From contig QJPP01001737.1 of NCBI GenBank assembly GCA_003996215.1, positions 1 to 64,000 of the forward strand: a DNA stretch of 64,000 nucleotides, written 5' to 3'. The notes beneath the pieces were generated by a model. It did no database searches and had not been told where the DNA came from. It saw only the letters and a program-made list of their open reading frames with translations. Below are positions 31,889 through 43,309 of the stretch, in pieces. The position numbers and the translations under genes were made by a program. Every line of letters starts with the position of its first letter. The first letter of the stretch is position 1. Origin of the DNA: Jaltomata sinuosa (taxonomy: Eukaryota; Streptophyta; Magnoliopsida; Solanales; Solanaceae).

Positions 31889-32585
31889 AAAATATTCCTT
31901 TAGTATTAATGAGTTAGGTTATTATTATTGTATATTGATGGTGTTAAGGTTTTTGAGGGATTGGGGGTTGGTTTGACTCGTAACGGGGTCGCGTATGATG
32001 GTTGTTGAATTAAACAATGTGAATTATGCCTTTTCATATTTCCTTGGGAGCTAGTTGCTCTTGTAAGATGCTGATAACTTCTTGTCATGGTTATTAGCTG
32101 TTGGTTTGGTAGAGATTATGATATCATTTATTTAGTTAAAAAGGGATGGTCGTAGTGATGACCTTAACGCTTATCAATTGTATGTTGCTCGTTCTTGCAG
32201 CATGGTTGATTCTCACATTTATTGCATTAACTTTGGTTAGTCAAGCTTCATAGAGACACCTTTGGGAATTTTGTTAAAAGGTATGTTAAGGTTTCCTTTT
32301 AACTTTCTTGCATGATCCTAAAGGCCCAAGCTTGTTATAGCTTGTATCACGTCGCTATTACACTTATGTACTCATTTTGTTGAGTTTGCTACCACAACAT
32401 GATATAGTGACTACCAGCAGCACTCTATTCGTGACATAGTGGCCTAGAAAAGCATGTTATTATCGTATAGAGGTCAATTATGATTACATGTTATTATTGT
32501 GTTGTTATTATCGTCTTGAAACTGCCTATGAGCTTATTTTGCCCTCAGCATATACTAATACTGCAGGGTTTTGGAGCCTATATTC
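31889..32585 (+). repeat. Left part of an older gypsy LTR (host of the 32586 element)
   Basis: This non-coding segment is continued, after the complete chromovirus inserted at 32586, by 41938-43058. The joint is supported by the TATTC duplication. The true LTR start is not visible because the Tekay LTR abuts at 31888. Confidence 0.6.
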
Positions 32586-34692
32586 TGTAACACCCCAGAA
32601 ATCAAACTAGCTATCTAAGTTAAAATCTCAAAAAAAATTCATGTTTCAGGAATGATGGGTCCAAACCATGGACCGTTGTTTGAACTATGGGTCGTGGAAT
32701 GGAACCGTGATTTCCCCTTTATCGATTCAGCCTCTGGTCTGGAACAATGAGTTAGTTCAATGGATTGTGGTTCAAACCACGGGTCGTGGACAGGATCAAA
32801 GGGTTTGTAAGTCCCTCTAAAATGACAACTCCATTCTATGACTTATCGTCCAAACGACGAACCGTAGTCCTGACTCGTGGTTTGACCAAGGACCAACTAG
32901 GTCCCCAGGAACCACGACCCCACACGATGATTCGTCCTTCATTCTATTGGTCGATCCTGTTTACCCATAGAAGTGCTTCTGCAGCCGGAAAGTTCCTATC
33001 AGGAACCATGTGTTGAACCATGGGTCATGATTCAAAGGACGATCCGTAGAACCGACCCATAGTCCCTGACACCGACCATTTTTCCAGCTTTTTCTTAATT
33101 AAGTTGCAGGGGTATTTTGGTCATTATCCACTCTTTTAACTCTTAAATGATTTTTTTTGACTATTTTAAGAAGGGTTTTCTCCCTCATTAGCCTAAGATC
33201 CTTCTCATTACTTCACCCTTCTCCCAAAAAGGAAAATTCTTCTCCAATCTTCAAGTTTCATGCTCCAAATTCAAGCCTCCTAAGTCTTTCCAATTCAAGT
33301 GGGTTATCTTCAATCAAGGTATGTGGGTAATCAACAATGGGTTCCTTTCACCCTTGTGCCCAAAACTCCTAATTCAAATTTTGATTTCATGATCTTCAAA
33401 TTAGGGTTCTTATCCAATTTTTATGGGTTTTTGCTAAATATGATCTTCTCATGATTTGATTGTGAAATTACTATTAAATTGCATGATTTCACATGGGTTT
33501 TTACATGTTGACTCTTATTTCATGAATTGAAGTTTAACCATGAAAATTTCTACATGCATGAAGTTGATTTAAGCAAATTGGATGTTGATAGCATGTTTCT
33601 CATGGATTTTCAAGCATGTGCATGCCTAGTTACTATGTTCTATGAAAATATATGTATTATAAAATTGAACTAGATCCATACAAATTTTACAAGTCATGAA
33701 ATATGCAAGTCTTTCCAAGTTATGAAGTATTATGCATAACAAGACACCCGATGTTCCATCATTACTCATGAATTGATTTCTAAACTAAAAACTCATGAGT
33801 AGTATGATGATCTGGGGTATGAACAAGTATGAACAAGTTATGAACACGATTGGCATCAGGTATGTCATATGTATGTTAGCACATGTTATATGTTTTGGGA
33901 GTAGTATTTAGCATTGAGTTAGACCGGGTGAGAGTACCCAAAGTCCCAGAACTACATGCCCCCATAGGTTCTAAGTCCCCTCTATTGGGCATAAAATTTA
34001 TTTTGTGATCATGCCACAGTCATGCCTCTAAACCCTGGAAAGGTATATTGACATTGAACTCCATGTACAAACTACTACATGTTTATTTTCAAGCTATGAA
34101 GTTATATGATTCTGTACTATGAATCTTAAGCCTTATTTCATGTTTGATGTTTTATACTTTTATATCTATTCATGTCCCTTCTTTATGTATCAAGTTCATT
34201 CGTAAGCATGCTTTAAACTATTTTATCATGATTCATGCATCGCTCACATACTCGATACATCCTATAGTACTGACGCATATCTTGTGATGCATCCTTTGAT
34301 TATGCAGATTCAGAAGTCCCTTTCCAGGCACGTGGCAAGAGCTTCCTGGCCACTCTATTTGTCAGCTATTTATGAGTCTTCTTAGGTCGAGGACTAGTCA
34401 TGTTATTAGCTTGTGTTAGATTTTCCGTTCTGTACTTCAAGTTAGCTAGGGTCTTGTACTAGCAAATCTTTATGTTATGAGTAGAGGCTTTTCAGACATA
34501 GACAATATTTGAGTCGTTGGGATCTTGTATGCCTATTGTGCTTGACTATCCATTTATGCTATTCTGAATTTATCTATTATGCTTTCGCTTCTCTTTTGTT
34601 ATGCTTGAGAATGCTATGACCAAGGGTTAGCTTGGGGAACTTGTGGTCCAAAGTCCCGTGTTACGTCTAGGGGGTAACCTAGAGGCATGAAA
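32586..34692 (+). repeat. 5' LTR of the complete chromovirus (2,107 bp)
   Basis: It starts TGTAACACCCCAGAAATC and ends GGCATGAAA, where the sister LTR has GCGTGACA. It aligns with 39741-41932 throughout. It has one fewer 19-bp palindromic unit near 32666 and lacks about 60 bases present near 41240 in the 3' LTR. The region 32660-33070 is a cluster of CCACGGNCCGTGG-like modules. Confidence 0.9.
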
Positions 34693-34695
34693 AGC

Positions 34696-34708
34696 TTGGT
34701 ATCAGATC
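34696..34708 (+). promoter_or_regulatory. Primer binding site, initiator tRNA-Met type
   Basis: TTGGTATCAGATC lies three bases after the LTR end and matches the initiator tRNA-Met type TGGTATCAGAGC with one change near its end. Confidence 0.75.
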
Positions 34709-34898
34709 CAGGTTCAAGAGTCCTAGGATATCTGAAAGACGCATCGAGTAGAGTCTTTCTCATGTGTGTGAAGCGTGCCACACATATGAGGGAGAAGCTA
34801 TGAGATATCTTAGAAAATTTCACTTCTTTGATTATCATGTTGTGTGATATAGCTTAACTCTTATGTTCCTTTAATCCTCATCTTGTTCATTTCATATT

Positions 34899-36050
34899 AT
34901 GCTTACTCGACGTGCTATGCCTCCCCGAGCCACTCGGAATGTTGTTCCTCCCATTTCGGTCCCTAATATCACGAATGAGAAATTCAGAAATGCCATCCAT
35001 TTTCTAGCCCAGACATTGGCCACTCAGGCCAATCAACAAGCTCTTACCCCAGTCCATCCTTAAGGTGGGGTAGCAGCCCGAGTTCGTGTTTTCATTCAGA
35101 TGAACCCACCCAAATTTTGGGGTTGGAAAGTGAGAGAGGACCCGCTCAACTTTATTGATGAGGTGAAGAAGTTCTTCGAGGTTATGTAAGTGGTTGGTGT
35201 TGATTGCATTGAGTTTTCATCCTATCGACTAAAGGATTTAGCTCATATTTGGTTCATGCAATGGAAGGAGGCTAGGGTGAGGGACGAGGTCCCCACGACT
35301 TGGAAGTGTTTTGAGAGGGCCTTTCTTGATAGGTTTTTTCCCCGAGAGTTGAGGCAAGCAAAGGTGGAGGAATTTGTGAACTTGAGACAGGGTTTGATGT
35401 CGGTTCAAGAGTATAGTCTGAAGTTCACTCAGTTTTCTAGGTATGCCCCCTTCATGGTAGCGGACCTACATGATCAAATGAGAAAGTTTATTTATGGGGT
35501 TTCTGATGTATTGAATAAAGAGTGTAGGTATACTTTGTTGTTGAGTGATATGAACATTTCCCGACTAATGACTCATGCCCATTAGATTGAGGCTGACAAG
35601 CTTAGGGAGATGGCTAGGGAGAACAAGACTGCTAGATCCGAGGGATCAGGTTTTGGTCATCACAGGTCCAGAGGTGGACATCACTCCTCTTTTCAGAAGA
35701 AGTCATCAGAATTGGTTCATTCTTCTACTAGTGATCCTATCCAGGCTTAGATCCCTCATCAGGATCAGGGTGGTAGGGGATCTGGTTCCTACCCTTAGTC
35801 TTAGGGTAGTGGTGCAAATGGGCCTTCTTTCCCCTTTTGTACCAAGTATGGAAAAAATCACCCTGGTGAGTGTTCGGCCGGTGAAGAGGGTTGCTTTGGT
35901 TGTGGTCAGCCTGGACATCGTATTAGAGATTTCCCTTCAGCTAGGAAGGGACAGGTAGGTAGGACTCAGTCTACCCCAGTATCTTCAGGAGGTAGACCAG
36001 CCCAGCAGGGCGCAACTTCTAGTTCTGGTGGTCAGCGCCAGAACCGCCTT
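34899..36050 (+). pseudogene. gag: Chromovirus gag
   Basis: The likely start is the ATG at 34899 (MLTRRAMPPRATRNVV), in frame with all downstream blocks to RT. The Retrotrans_gag core lies at about 35100-35570 (MNPPKFWGWKVREDPLNFID, LAHIWFMQWKEARVRDEVPT, WKCFERAFLDRFFPRELRQA, VEEFVNLRQGLMSVQEYSLK). After a Ser/Gly/Gln-rich linker come two nucleocapsid motifs at 35840-35935. The first (CTKYGKNHPGEC) has Tyr for the second Cys. The second (CFGCGQPGHRIRDF) has Phe for the last Cys. Stops occur near 35060, 35188, 35584, 35748 and 35797-35804, and none is a frameshift. Gag would form the particle and bind RNA. Confidence 0.85.
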
Positions 36051-36560
36051 TATGCTATGTCCTCTCGTCAGGATCAGGAGGGTTCACCAGATGTTTGTAC
36101 GGGTATATTGAAAGTCTTCTTTTTCGATGTGTATGCTTTGTTAGACCTTGGTGCCTTCCTAACTTTTGTGACCCCTTATATAGCATGAAAGTTCGAAGTT
36201 TGTTCTGAATTGCTTCTAGAACCCTTTTATGTTTGTACTCCTATTGGTGAGTCGGTCCTAGACAAAAGGATCTACGGAAATTGCCCTATCTCAGTCCTTT
36301 ATAGAGTCACATCAGCGGATCTAGTAGAGTTAGAGATTACTGATTTTGATGTCATTCTTTGCATGGATTGGTTGTATGCAGTTTATGCTTCTGTTGATTG
36401 TCGTACTCGAATTGTCAGTTTCCAGTTTCCAAATGATCCTATTTTAGAATGTCAAGGTAGTCCACCTTCCTCGAAAGGTCATTTCATATCTTATCTTAAG
36501 GCTAGGAAGATGATTTCAAAGGGGTATGTTTATCACATAGTGCGGGTTATGGACACGGAG
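36051..36560 (+). pseudogene. Chromovirus aspartic protease (altered active site)
   Basis: In the same frame as gag. The active-site block near 36130-36165 reads ALLDLGAFLTFVTPYIA. The catalytic Asp and Gly remain as D-L-G, the family's later Ser/Thr position is changed, and a TGA follows directly (near 36185). The second block ELEITDFDVILCMDWLYAVY (near 36330-36385) is well kept, with Cys for the usual Gly. It then runs into the linker with KARKMISKGYVYHIVRV. As the gag-pol maturation enzyme it would be non-functional because of the stop. Confidence 0.8.
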
Positions 36561-37450
36561 TCTGAAACCCCATCCCTTAAGTTTGTTCCTGTTGTAAATG
36601 AGTTTCTAGAAGTGTTTCCTGAGGATTTTTCCATAGTCCCTCCCGAGAGGGAGATAGACTTTGGGATAGATCTCCTCCCAGATATGCACCCTATCTCTAT
36701 TTCTCCCTATAGAATGGCTCTCGCGAAACTTAAAGTGTTGAAGGATTAGTTGAAGGATCTTATTGATAAGGGTTTCATTAGGCCTAGAATTTCTCCATGG
36801 GGTGCCCCAGTTTTAATTTTTCAAAAGAAATATGGTTCTCTTATAATGTGTATTGACTACCTTCAATTGAACAAGGTCACAATCAAGAATAAATATCCCA
36901 TTCTTAGGATTGATGACTTGTTCGATCAACTTCAGGGTGCTAGTTTCGTCTCCAAAATCGACCTTAGATCCGATTATCATTAGCTTCGTGTTACAGATTG
37001 TGATATTCTGAAGACAGACTTCAGGACTCGGTATGGTCATTATGAGTTTGTTGTTATGTCTTTTAGTCTAAAGAATGCTCCTGCAGCCTATACGGATTTG
37101 ATGAACCACGTGTTCAAGAAGTAATTGGATTTGTTTGTAATTGTTTTCATTGATGATATCCTCATCTACTCTCAGAGTGAGGAGGAGCATGCAGACCATT
37201 TGAGGGTTGTGTTGCAAACTCTCAAGGAGAGGCAGTTGTTTGCCAAGTTTAGCAAGTATGAGTTTTGGATACAGTAAGTTGCCTTTCTTGGTCATATTGT
37301 GACTAGGGATGGTATCCGAGTTGATTCTCAAAAGATAGAGGCAGTAAGGAACTGTCATAGACCCACTTCCCCATCTGATATTAAGAGCTTTTTAGGTTTG
37401 GCTGGTTACTACAGGAGGTTTGTGGAAGGATTTTCTTCCATTGCTGCCCT
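36561..37450 (+). pseudogene. Chromovirus reverse transcriptase
   Basis: In frame with gag-pro to about 37445. Blocks in order are VPVVNEFLEVFPEDFS, DMHPISISPYRMALAKLKVL, KGFIRPRISPWGAPVLIFQK, LIMCIDYLQLNKVTIKNKYP, RIDDLFDQLQGASFVSKIDL, FRTRYGHYEFVVMSFSLKNA, then VFIDDILIYSQSEEEHADHL with the catalytic Asp pair. The thumb follows with VAFLGHIVTRDGIRVD and SFLGLAGYYRRFVEGFS. Stops sit near 36747, 36981, 37123 and 37276. The stop at 36981 falls right after the SDYH block, where the family has Gln, as expected of a C-to-T change. A frameshift occurs near 37450. Confidence 0.85.
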
Positions 37451-37930
37451 TTAACCTGATTGACCCAGAAGAAGGTAAAATTTCACTTGTCCGACTTGTG
37501 TGAGAAGAACTTTCAGGAATTGAAAACTAGATTGACAACCGCTCCAGTGTTAGCTCTACCCGAGGGCCTAGATGATTTTGTTGTGTACTGTGATGCTTCT
37601 AGAATTGGTTTGTGTTGTGTTTTGATGCAGTGTGGTATGGTGATTGCTTATGCTTCGAGACAACTTAAGACTCATGAGAAGAACTATCCTACTCATGATC
37701 TTGAGTTGGCCGCCGTGGTCTTTGCTTTGAAGATTTGGAGACATTATTTGTATGCGATGCATTTGGATGTATTCATCGATCATAAGAGCCTTCAGTATGT
37801 GTTCACTCAAAAGGAGTTGAATTTGCGATAAAGGAGATTGCTTGAGCTCCTTAAGGATTATGATATGAGTGTGCTTTACCATCCGGGTAAGGCCAACGTT
37901 GTGGCGGATGCTTTGATTAGACTGTCCATG
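37451..37930 (+). pseudogene. Chromovirus RNase H
   Basis: After the frameshift the frame from 37460 reads TQKKVKFHLSDLCEKNFQEL, TTAPVLALPEGLDDFVVYCD, ASRIGLCCVLMQCGMVIAYA, SRQLKTHEKNYPTHDLELAA and MHLDVFIDHKSLQYVFTQKE. Catalytic Asp (VYCDAS), Glu (HDLELA) and Asp (FIDHKS) are all visible. After a TAA at about 37829 the same frame continues RRLLELLKDYDMSVLYHPGK and ANVVADALIR, the end of the domain. RNase H degrades the RNA strand of the RNA-DNA hybrid. Confidence 0.85.
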
Positions 37931-39042
37931 GGAAGTGTGTCTTCCATTGATGATTAGAAGATGGAATTGGTTAAGGAGGTTCATAGGATAGCTCGGTTGG
38001 GAGTTCACCTTATGTACTCGACAGAAGGTGGTGTGATTGTACAAAATAGTGCTGAATCATCTTTTGTAGTTTAGGTCAAGGCAAAGCAAGACAAGGATCC
38101 TATTATACTTATGCTTAAGGGTGCAGTTCATCATCAACGGGTGGAGGTTTTCTCCCAAGGGGGAGATGGTGTGCTTCATTATCAGGGTCGCTTATGTGTG
38201 CCAGATGTAGATGGGTTGAGATAGCAGATTCTGGATGAGGCTTACAGTTCTATATATTCCATTCATTCGGGTGTTACTAAGATGTACCGTGATCTACGTG
38301 AAGTCTTTTGGTAGAATGGTATGAAGAGGGACATAGTCGGGTTTGTGGCTAAGTGTCCCAACTATAAACAAGTAAAGGTGGAGCATCAAAGGCCGGGTGG
38401 CATGATTCAAGATATTAACTTTCCCACCTGCAAATGGGAAGCAATCAATATGGTCTATATTACCAGTTTGCCTCGTACTCGAAGGCTACACGATTCTATT
38501 TGGGTGATTGTCTACCGGATGACTAAGTCATCCCAATTCTTGGCTATTAAGACTACTGATTTAGCAGACGATTATGCCAGAGTCTACATCTGGGAGATAG
38601 TTCAATTGTATGGAGTTCCCTTGTATATCATTTCTGATAGAGGTCCTCAGTTTACATCTCAGTTTTTGAGATCCTTTCAGAAAGGTCTTGGTACCCAGGT
38701 AAAGCTTAGCATAGCTTTTCACCGTCAGTCAGACGGCCAGGCAGAGCATACTATTTAGACTTTGAGGATATGTTGAGAGCTTGTGCGATTGACTTCAAAG
38801 GTAATTAGGATGATCACTTACCTCTTATCGAGTTTGCCTACAACAACAACTTTCACTCTAGCATCTAGATGGCTCCATATGAGGCACTTTATGGCTGGAG
38901 ATGTAGGTCTCCTATTGGTTGGTTTGAGGTAGGTGAGGCAGCCTTGATTGGTTCAGATTCGGTGCATGAGACTATGAAAAAGGTTTAGCTTATTAGGGAA
39001 AGATGGAAGACCTCTCAGAGTCGATAGAAATCTTATGCGGAT
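37931..39042 (+). pseudogene. Chromovirus integrase, zinc and core domains
   Basis: The H2C2 region lies at about 38230-38400 (ILDEAYSSIYSIHSGVTKMY, MKRDIVGFVAKCPNYKQVKV). Its second Cys has become Tyr (CPNY). The core at 38400-38760 reads WEAINMVYITSLPRTRRLHD, where the first catalytic Asp position is altered (Tyr). It continues with IISDRGPQFTSQF, which keeps the second Asp, and FHRQSDGQAEHTI, which keeps the Glu. A stop follows at about 38757 and a frameshift near 38760, after which a second frame covers EDMLRACAIDFKG and the IEFAYNNNFHSS block. Integrase would insert the cDNA, but this copy is disabled by changes at catalytic and zinc residues as well as stops. Confidence 0.8.
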
Positions 39043-39506
39043 GTGAGGAGAAGGGAGTTGGAATTTGAAGTTGATGATTGGGTTTTCCTAAAGGTGTCAC
39101 CCATGAAGGGTGTGATGAGGTTTGGCAAGAAAGGAAAGCTTTGTCCCCATTTTATAGGTCCTTATCGGATTTTGAGGAGAGTTGGTAGTGTTGTGTATGA
39201 GTTGGAGTTGCCAACAGAGTTTGAAGCGTTTCATCCAGTTTTTCATGTTTCCATTTGAAGAAGTGTGTTGGTGACATGAGATTGATTGTCCCTTTGGAGG
39301 ATGTGGGTGTGAAGGATAGTCTCACCTATGAGGAGGTTCCCGTAGAGATCCTTGATCATCAGATTTGGAGGTTGAGGAACAAAAAAGTCACTTCGGTGAA
39401 AGTCCTTTGGAGGAATCATCTTGTAGAGGGTTCTACTTGGGAAGTGGAGGAGGCCATGGAGGCCAAATATCCTCATCTCTTTCCTTTTGATTCCGTTCCA
39501 GCTTGA
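39043..39506 (+). pseudogene. Integrase C-terminus and chromodomain
   Basis: The frame at 39043-39258 reads FEVDDWVFLKVSPMKGVMRF, HFIGPYRILRRVGSVVYELE and FHPVFHVSI, the GPF/Y region of gypsy integrases. A frameshift at about 39258 moves to the frame ending at 39506, which reads LIVPLEDVGVKDSLTYEEVP, then VEILDHQIWRLRNKKVTSVK and VLWRNHLVEGSTWEVEEAME. The last part is a chromodomain with its conserved aromatic positions (VLWRN, STWE). The chromodomain places the element in the chromovirus group and is known to steer insertion to heterochromatin. Confidence 0.85.
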
Positions 39507-39724
39507 GGTACTAGTTTCCTCTTTAGTATGCCCATCTTATTTTATTCCATCAGTTACTCTCATGATTCTAGCATGCATCCATATTTGACGAAGTTAGTTT
39601 ATAATGTTTTCAAGTTGAAAGGTTCAGTTTTTATGTTTACTCTTTGATCTCCATGTTCTATTGCTGGTTGGGTTGTTTTCTCTTTAGTTTTCCTTTGTTT
39701 AGTCTTCATTCTAGAACGAATGAT

Positions 39725-39740
39725 CCCAAGGGGCAGATAT
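39725..39740 (+). promoter_or_regulatory. Polypurine tract of the complete chromovirus
   Basis: CCCAAGGGGCAGATAT is directly followed by the 3' LTR start TGTAATACCCC. It is purine-rich and in the expected place. Confidence 0.8.
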
Positions 39741-41932
39741 TGTAATACCCCATAAATCAAACCAGCTATCTAAGTTAAAATCTCAGAAAAAATTCTTGTT
39801 TCAGGAATAATGGGTCCAAACCACGGACCATGGTTTGAACCACGGACCGTGGTTTGAACCACGGGTCATGGAATGGAACCGTGATTTCCCCTTGATTGAT
39901 TCAGCCTCTGTTCGGGAACCACGAGTTGGTTCTATGGACTGTGGTTCAAACCACGGGTCCGTCCTGTCCACTCGTGGAAATCAGATTAGAGAGTTGGAAA
40001 GTCCCTCTGAAATGACGACTCCATTCTACGACTCGTCATCCAACCAACGAGCCATAGTCCTTACTAGTGGTTTAACCAAGGACCAGCTAGGTCTCCAAGA
40101 ACCACAACCCCAAATGATAATTTGTCCTTCATTCTACGGGTCCATCCTATTGACCTGTAGAAGTGTTTCTGCAGCCTGAAAGATCCTATCAGGAACCACC
40201 AGTTGAACCATGGGTCGTGATTCAAACGACGACCCATAGAATTGACCCGTAGTCCCTGACATCGACCATTTTTCCAGCTTTTTCTTAATTAAGTCGTAAG
40301 GGTATTTTTTTCATTACCCACTCTTTTAACTCCTAAATGATGTCATTTTGACTATTTCAAGAAAGGTTTTCACCCTCATTAGGCTAAGATCCTTCTCATT
40401 ACTTCACCCTTCTCCCAAAAAGGAAAACTCTTCTCCAAGCTTCAAGTCTCAAGCTCCAAGTTAAAGCCTCCTAAGTCTTTCCAATTCAAGTGGGTTAACT
40501 TCAATCAAGGTATGTGGGTAATCAACAATGGGTTCCTTTCACCCTTGTGCCCAAAATTCCTAATTCGAATTTTGATTTCATGATCTTTAAATTAGGGTTC
40601 ATATCCAATTCTTATGGGTTTTTGCTAAATATGATCTTCTCATGATTTGATTATGAAAGTACTATTAAATTGCATGATTTCACATGGGTTTTTACATGCT
40701 GACTCTTATTTCATGAATTGATGTTTAACCATGAAAGTTTCTACATGCATGAAGTTGATTTAAGCAAATTGGATGTTGTTCTCATGTTCCTCATGGATTT
40801 TCAAGCATGTGCATGCCTAATTCCTATGTTTTATGAAAAAAATATGTATTATGAAATTGAACTAGAGCCATGCAAATATTACAAGTCATGAAATATGAAA
40901 GTCTTTCCAAGTTATGAATTATTATGCAAGACAAGACACCCAATGTTCCATCAATGCTCATGAATTAATTTCTAAACTAAAAACTCATGAGTAGTATGAC
41001 GATCCGGGGTATGAACAAGTATGAACAAGTTATGAACATGATTGGCATCAGATATCTCAAATGTATGTGAGCACATATTATATGCTTTGGGATTAGTATT
41101 TAGCATCGAGTTAGACTGGGTTAGAGTACCCAGGGTCCCAGAGCTACGTGCTCCCATAGGTTCTAAGTCCCCTCTGTTGGGGATCAGATTTCTTTTTTGA
41201 TCACGCCACAGTCATGCCTCTATCCTTGAAATGGTATATTGGGTGCTTTTGATGGGGCGTATACATCGGACACCATGGAGCTCAACATGGTTTATGTCGG
41301 TTAAAAGAAACTCCCACATGTTTATTTTCAAACTATGAAGTTATATGATTCTGTACTATGAAACTTAAGCTTTATTTCATGTTTGATGTTTTATACTTTT
41401 ATATCTATTCATGTCCCTTCTTTACGTATCAAGTTCATTCTTAAGCATGCTTTAAACTATTTTATCATGATTCATGCATCGCTCAAATACTCGGTACATC
41501 CTATAGTACTGACGCATATCTTGTGATACATCCTTTGATTATGCATATTCAGGAGTCCCTTTCTAGGCATGTGGCTAGAGCTTCCAAGCCACTCTATTTG
41601 TTAGATGTTGGCGAGTCCTCTTAGGTCGAGGACTAGTCATGTTATTAGCTTGTGTTAGATTTTCCTTTCTGTACTTTGAGTTAGCTAGGGTCTTGTACTA
41701 GCAACTCTTTATGTTATGAGTAGAGGCTTTTCATACATAGACAATATTTGAGTCGTTAGGATCTTGTATGCCTATTTGGCTCGACTATCCATTTATGCTA
41801 TTCTGAATTTATCTATTATGCTTCCGCTTCTCTTTTGTTATGCTTGAGAATGCTATGACAAAGGGTTAGCTTGGGGAACTTATGGTCTGAAGTCCCGTGT
41901 TACGTCTAGGGGGGTAACCTCGGTGCGTGACA
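39741..41932 (+). repeat. 3' LTR of the complete chromovirus (2,192 bp)
   Basis: It starts TGTAATACCCCATAAATC and ends CGGTGCGTGACA. It is similar to the 5' LTR throughout, with scattered substitutions. It carries three copies of the 19-bp CCACGGACCRTGGTTTGAA-type unit (39821-39872) where the 5' LTR has two. It also carries a segment near 41240-41310 absent from the 5' LTR. Confidence 0.9.
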
Positions 41933-41937
41933 TATTC

Positions 41938-43058
41938 TGCTTACTATTACTATGCCTTTGGGATGGGTAGACCGTACCTATTGGATAGGCTGGGTGTACC
42001 TATGGCACAACACTTATATGGTACCACAGAGCCTCAGAGTTATACTAATTCACGATACATGTACTTTTAGAAAGTTCAGATCAAATATTCATTGGGGTCC
42101 AGGTAAGGGAGCTAATATGGTTACTTAGCAACTGTTTGTACTCCTTAGGACTTATAGTAATTGTGTGCTATGTGTACCTACCAGACTTGTAGGATCCAGG
42201 TTAGATTGTTATTTGCTACGTGTTTGAATGCTTTGTTATTGCAGGAAAGTAAGGTATTGTACTTCTATTTTAATCCTGCTATTTTTGTTTAGTCGTTACA
42301 CTTCAGTTTAAGTTTTCAGTTTTGCCTTACATGCTTCATACATTATTTTGTACTAACTCACCATTGCCTAGGGGCACTGCCTTCATGCCTGTAGGATCTG
42401 AGCGGCGACCAGGTAGACCTGTTGTGTAGCATACCCGAGCTTTCAGTGAGTTGGTTGACTCCTTTCATTCCAGAGGTTGCCAGAGTATTAGAGGTTTGCC
42501 TTTTTGTTGTTCATAGTTTTTGGGTAGGTTAGAACCCTATCCCACTAAGTATTTTATTCATAGATGCTTTCAGACTAGTCTGTTGGGTTGCATAGCTACG
42601 GAGGTGGTCATTTTGGCCTTGTATCTTTATTAGTTGTAGCTTGTTAGCCATGTGGGCCTTATTATTGTGGTTGTTGGCATTTAACGGCTCATCGGCCTAG
42701 TTTATATTTTATATACATGTTTTCTATTTTTTTTATAAAGATCATAGTGGACTCGATGCCTTCATAGAATATATGCTTTCCTAGATATCATAGAGGCCTC
42801 GACAGCCCAAACATGACTTATGTGCTATCTGCTTATTTCTTTACATGAACTATTGGGAGTAGATGTTTTCTTTGTAGAGCTATCAACAGGGGCCTAGGTG
42901 GCCGAGGGATAATATTTAAGCCGTGATATACTTGTTCATTTTCTTGATTGTGTGTGTGGTTGCGATATGCCATTGGAAAATAGTTCAGTAGGGTCAGCTT
43001 TGTCCTATGTCTTGGCATTAGGTGCCAGTTGCTCCCTCCTCGAGTTTGGGGAATGAAA
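41938..43058 (+). repeat. Right part of the older gypsy LTR
   Basis: This continues 31889-32585 after removal of the chromovirus. It ends ...TTTGGGGAATGAAA, a decayed form of the GCGTGACA-like LTR end, directly before a primer site. Combined visible length is about 1.8 kb. Short open frames on the minus strand (42833-43202) lack domains. Confidence 0.65.
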
Positions 43059-43060
43059 AA

Positions 43061-43074
43061 CTTGGTATAAGAGC
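43061..43074 (+). promoter_or_regulatory. Primer binding site of the older gypsy element
   Basis: CTTGGTATAAGAGC matches the initiator tRNA-Met type TTGGTATCAGAGC with one substitution and directly follows the LTR end. Confidence 0.7.
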
Positions 43075-43309
43075 AACATCGCATCGTAGGGAGTCTGCGA
43101 GCCATGTCTAGTAGAGTATTGGTTATTAATGTGTTGTGCATCACATTCTATAAGAAGGAAGCTACATACATTGTTCAAGAAAGTTACCCTTCTATTGCTC
43201 AAATTGTGCTATATAGCTTAGTCATAAGGGTGTAATTCTTTGGCTTACGATTGTTATTGGGCTTGTATTAAAATAACACATAATAATATGGATATTTCAT
43301 GGATTCAGT

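Larger units (their letters stand above)
32586..41932 (+). mobile_element. Complete Tekay/Del-type chromovirus, plus strand, inactive
   Basis: A full-length element: 5' LTR 32586-34692, PBS 34696-34708, gag-pol 34899-39506, PPT 39725-39740, 3' LTR 39741-41932. TATTC is present immediately before (32581-32585) and after (41933-41937), a perfect 5-bp target-site duplication. Gag-pol contains more than ten in-frame stops and at least three frameshifts, so it is dead. It inserted into the LTR of an older plus-strand gypsy element. Confidence 0.92.

Noticed and set aside
34899..39506. Possible endogenous pararetrovirus instead of a retrotransposon
   Set aside because: There are two LTRs, a 5-bp TSD, integrase and a chromodomain; no movement protein pattern is seen. 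It is a Ty3/gypsy chromovirus.
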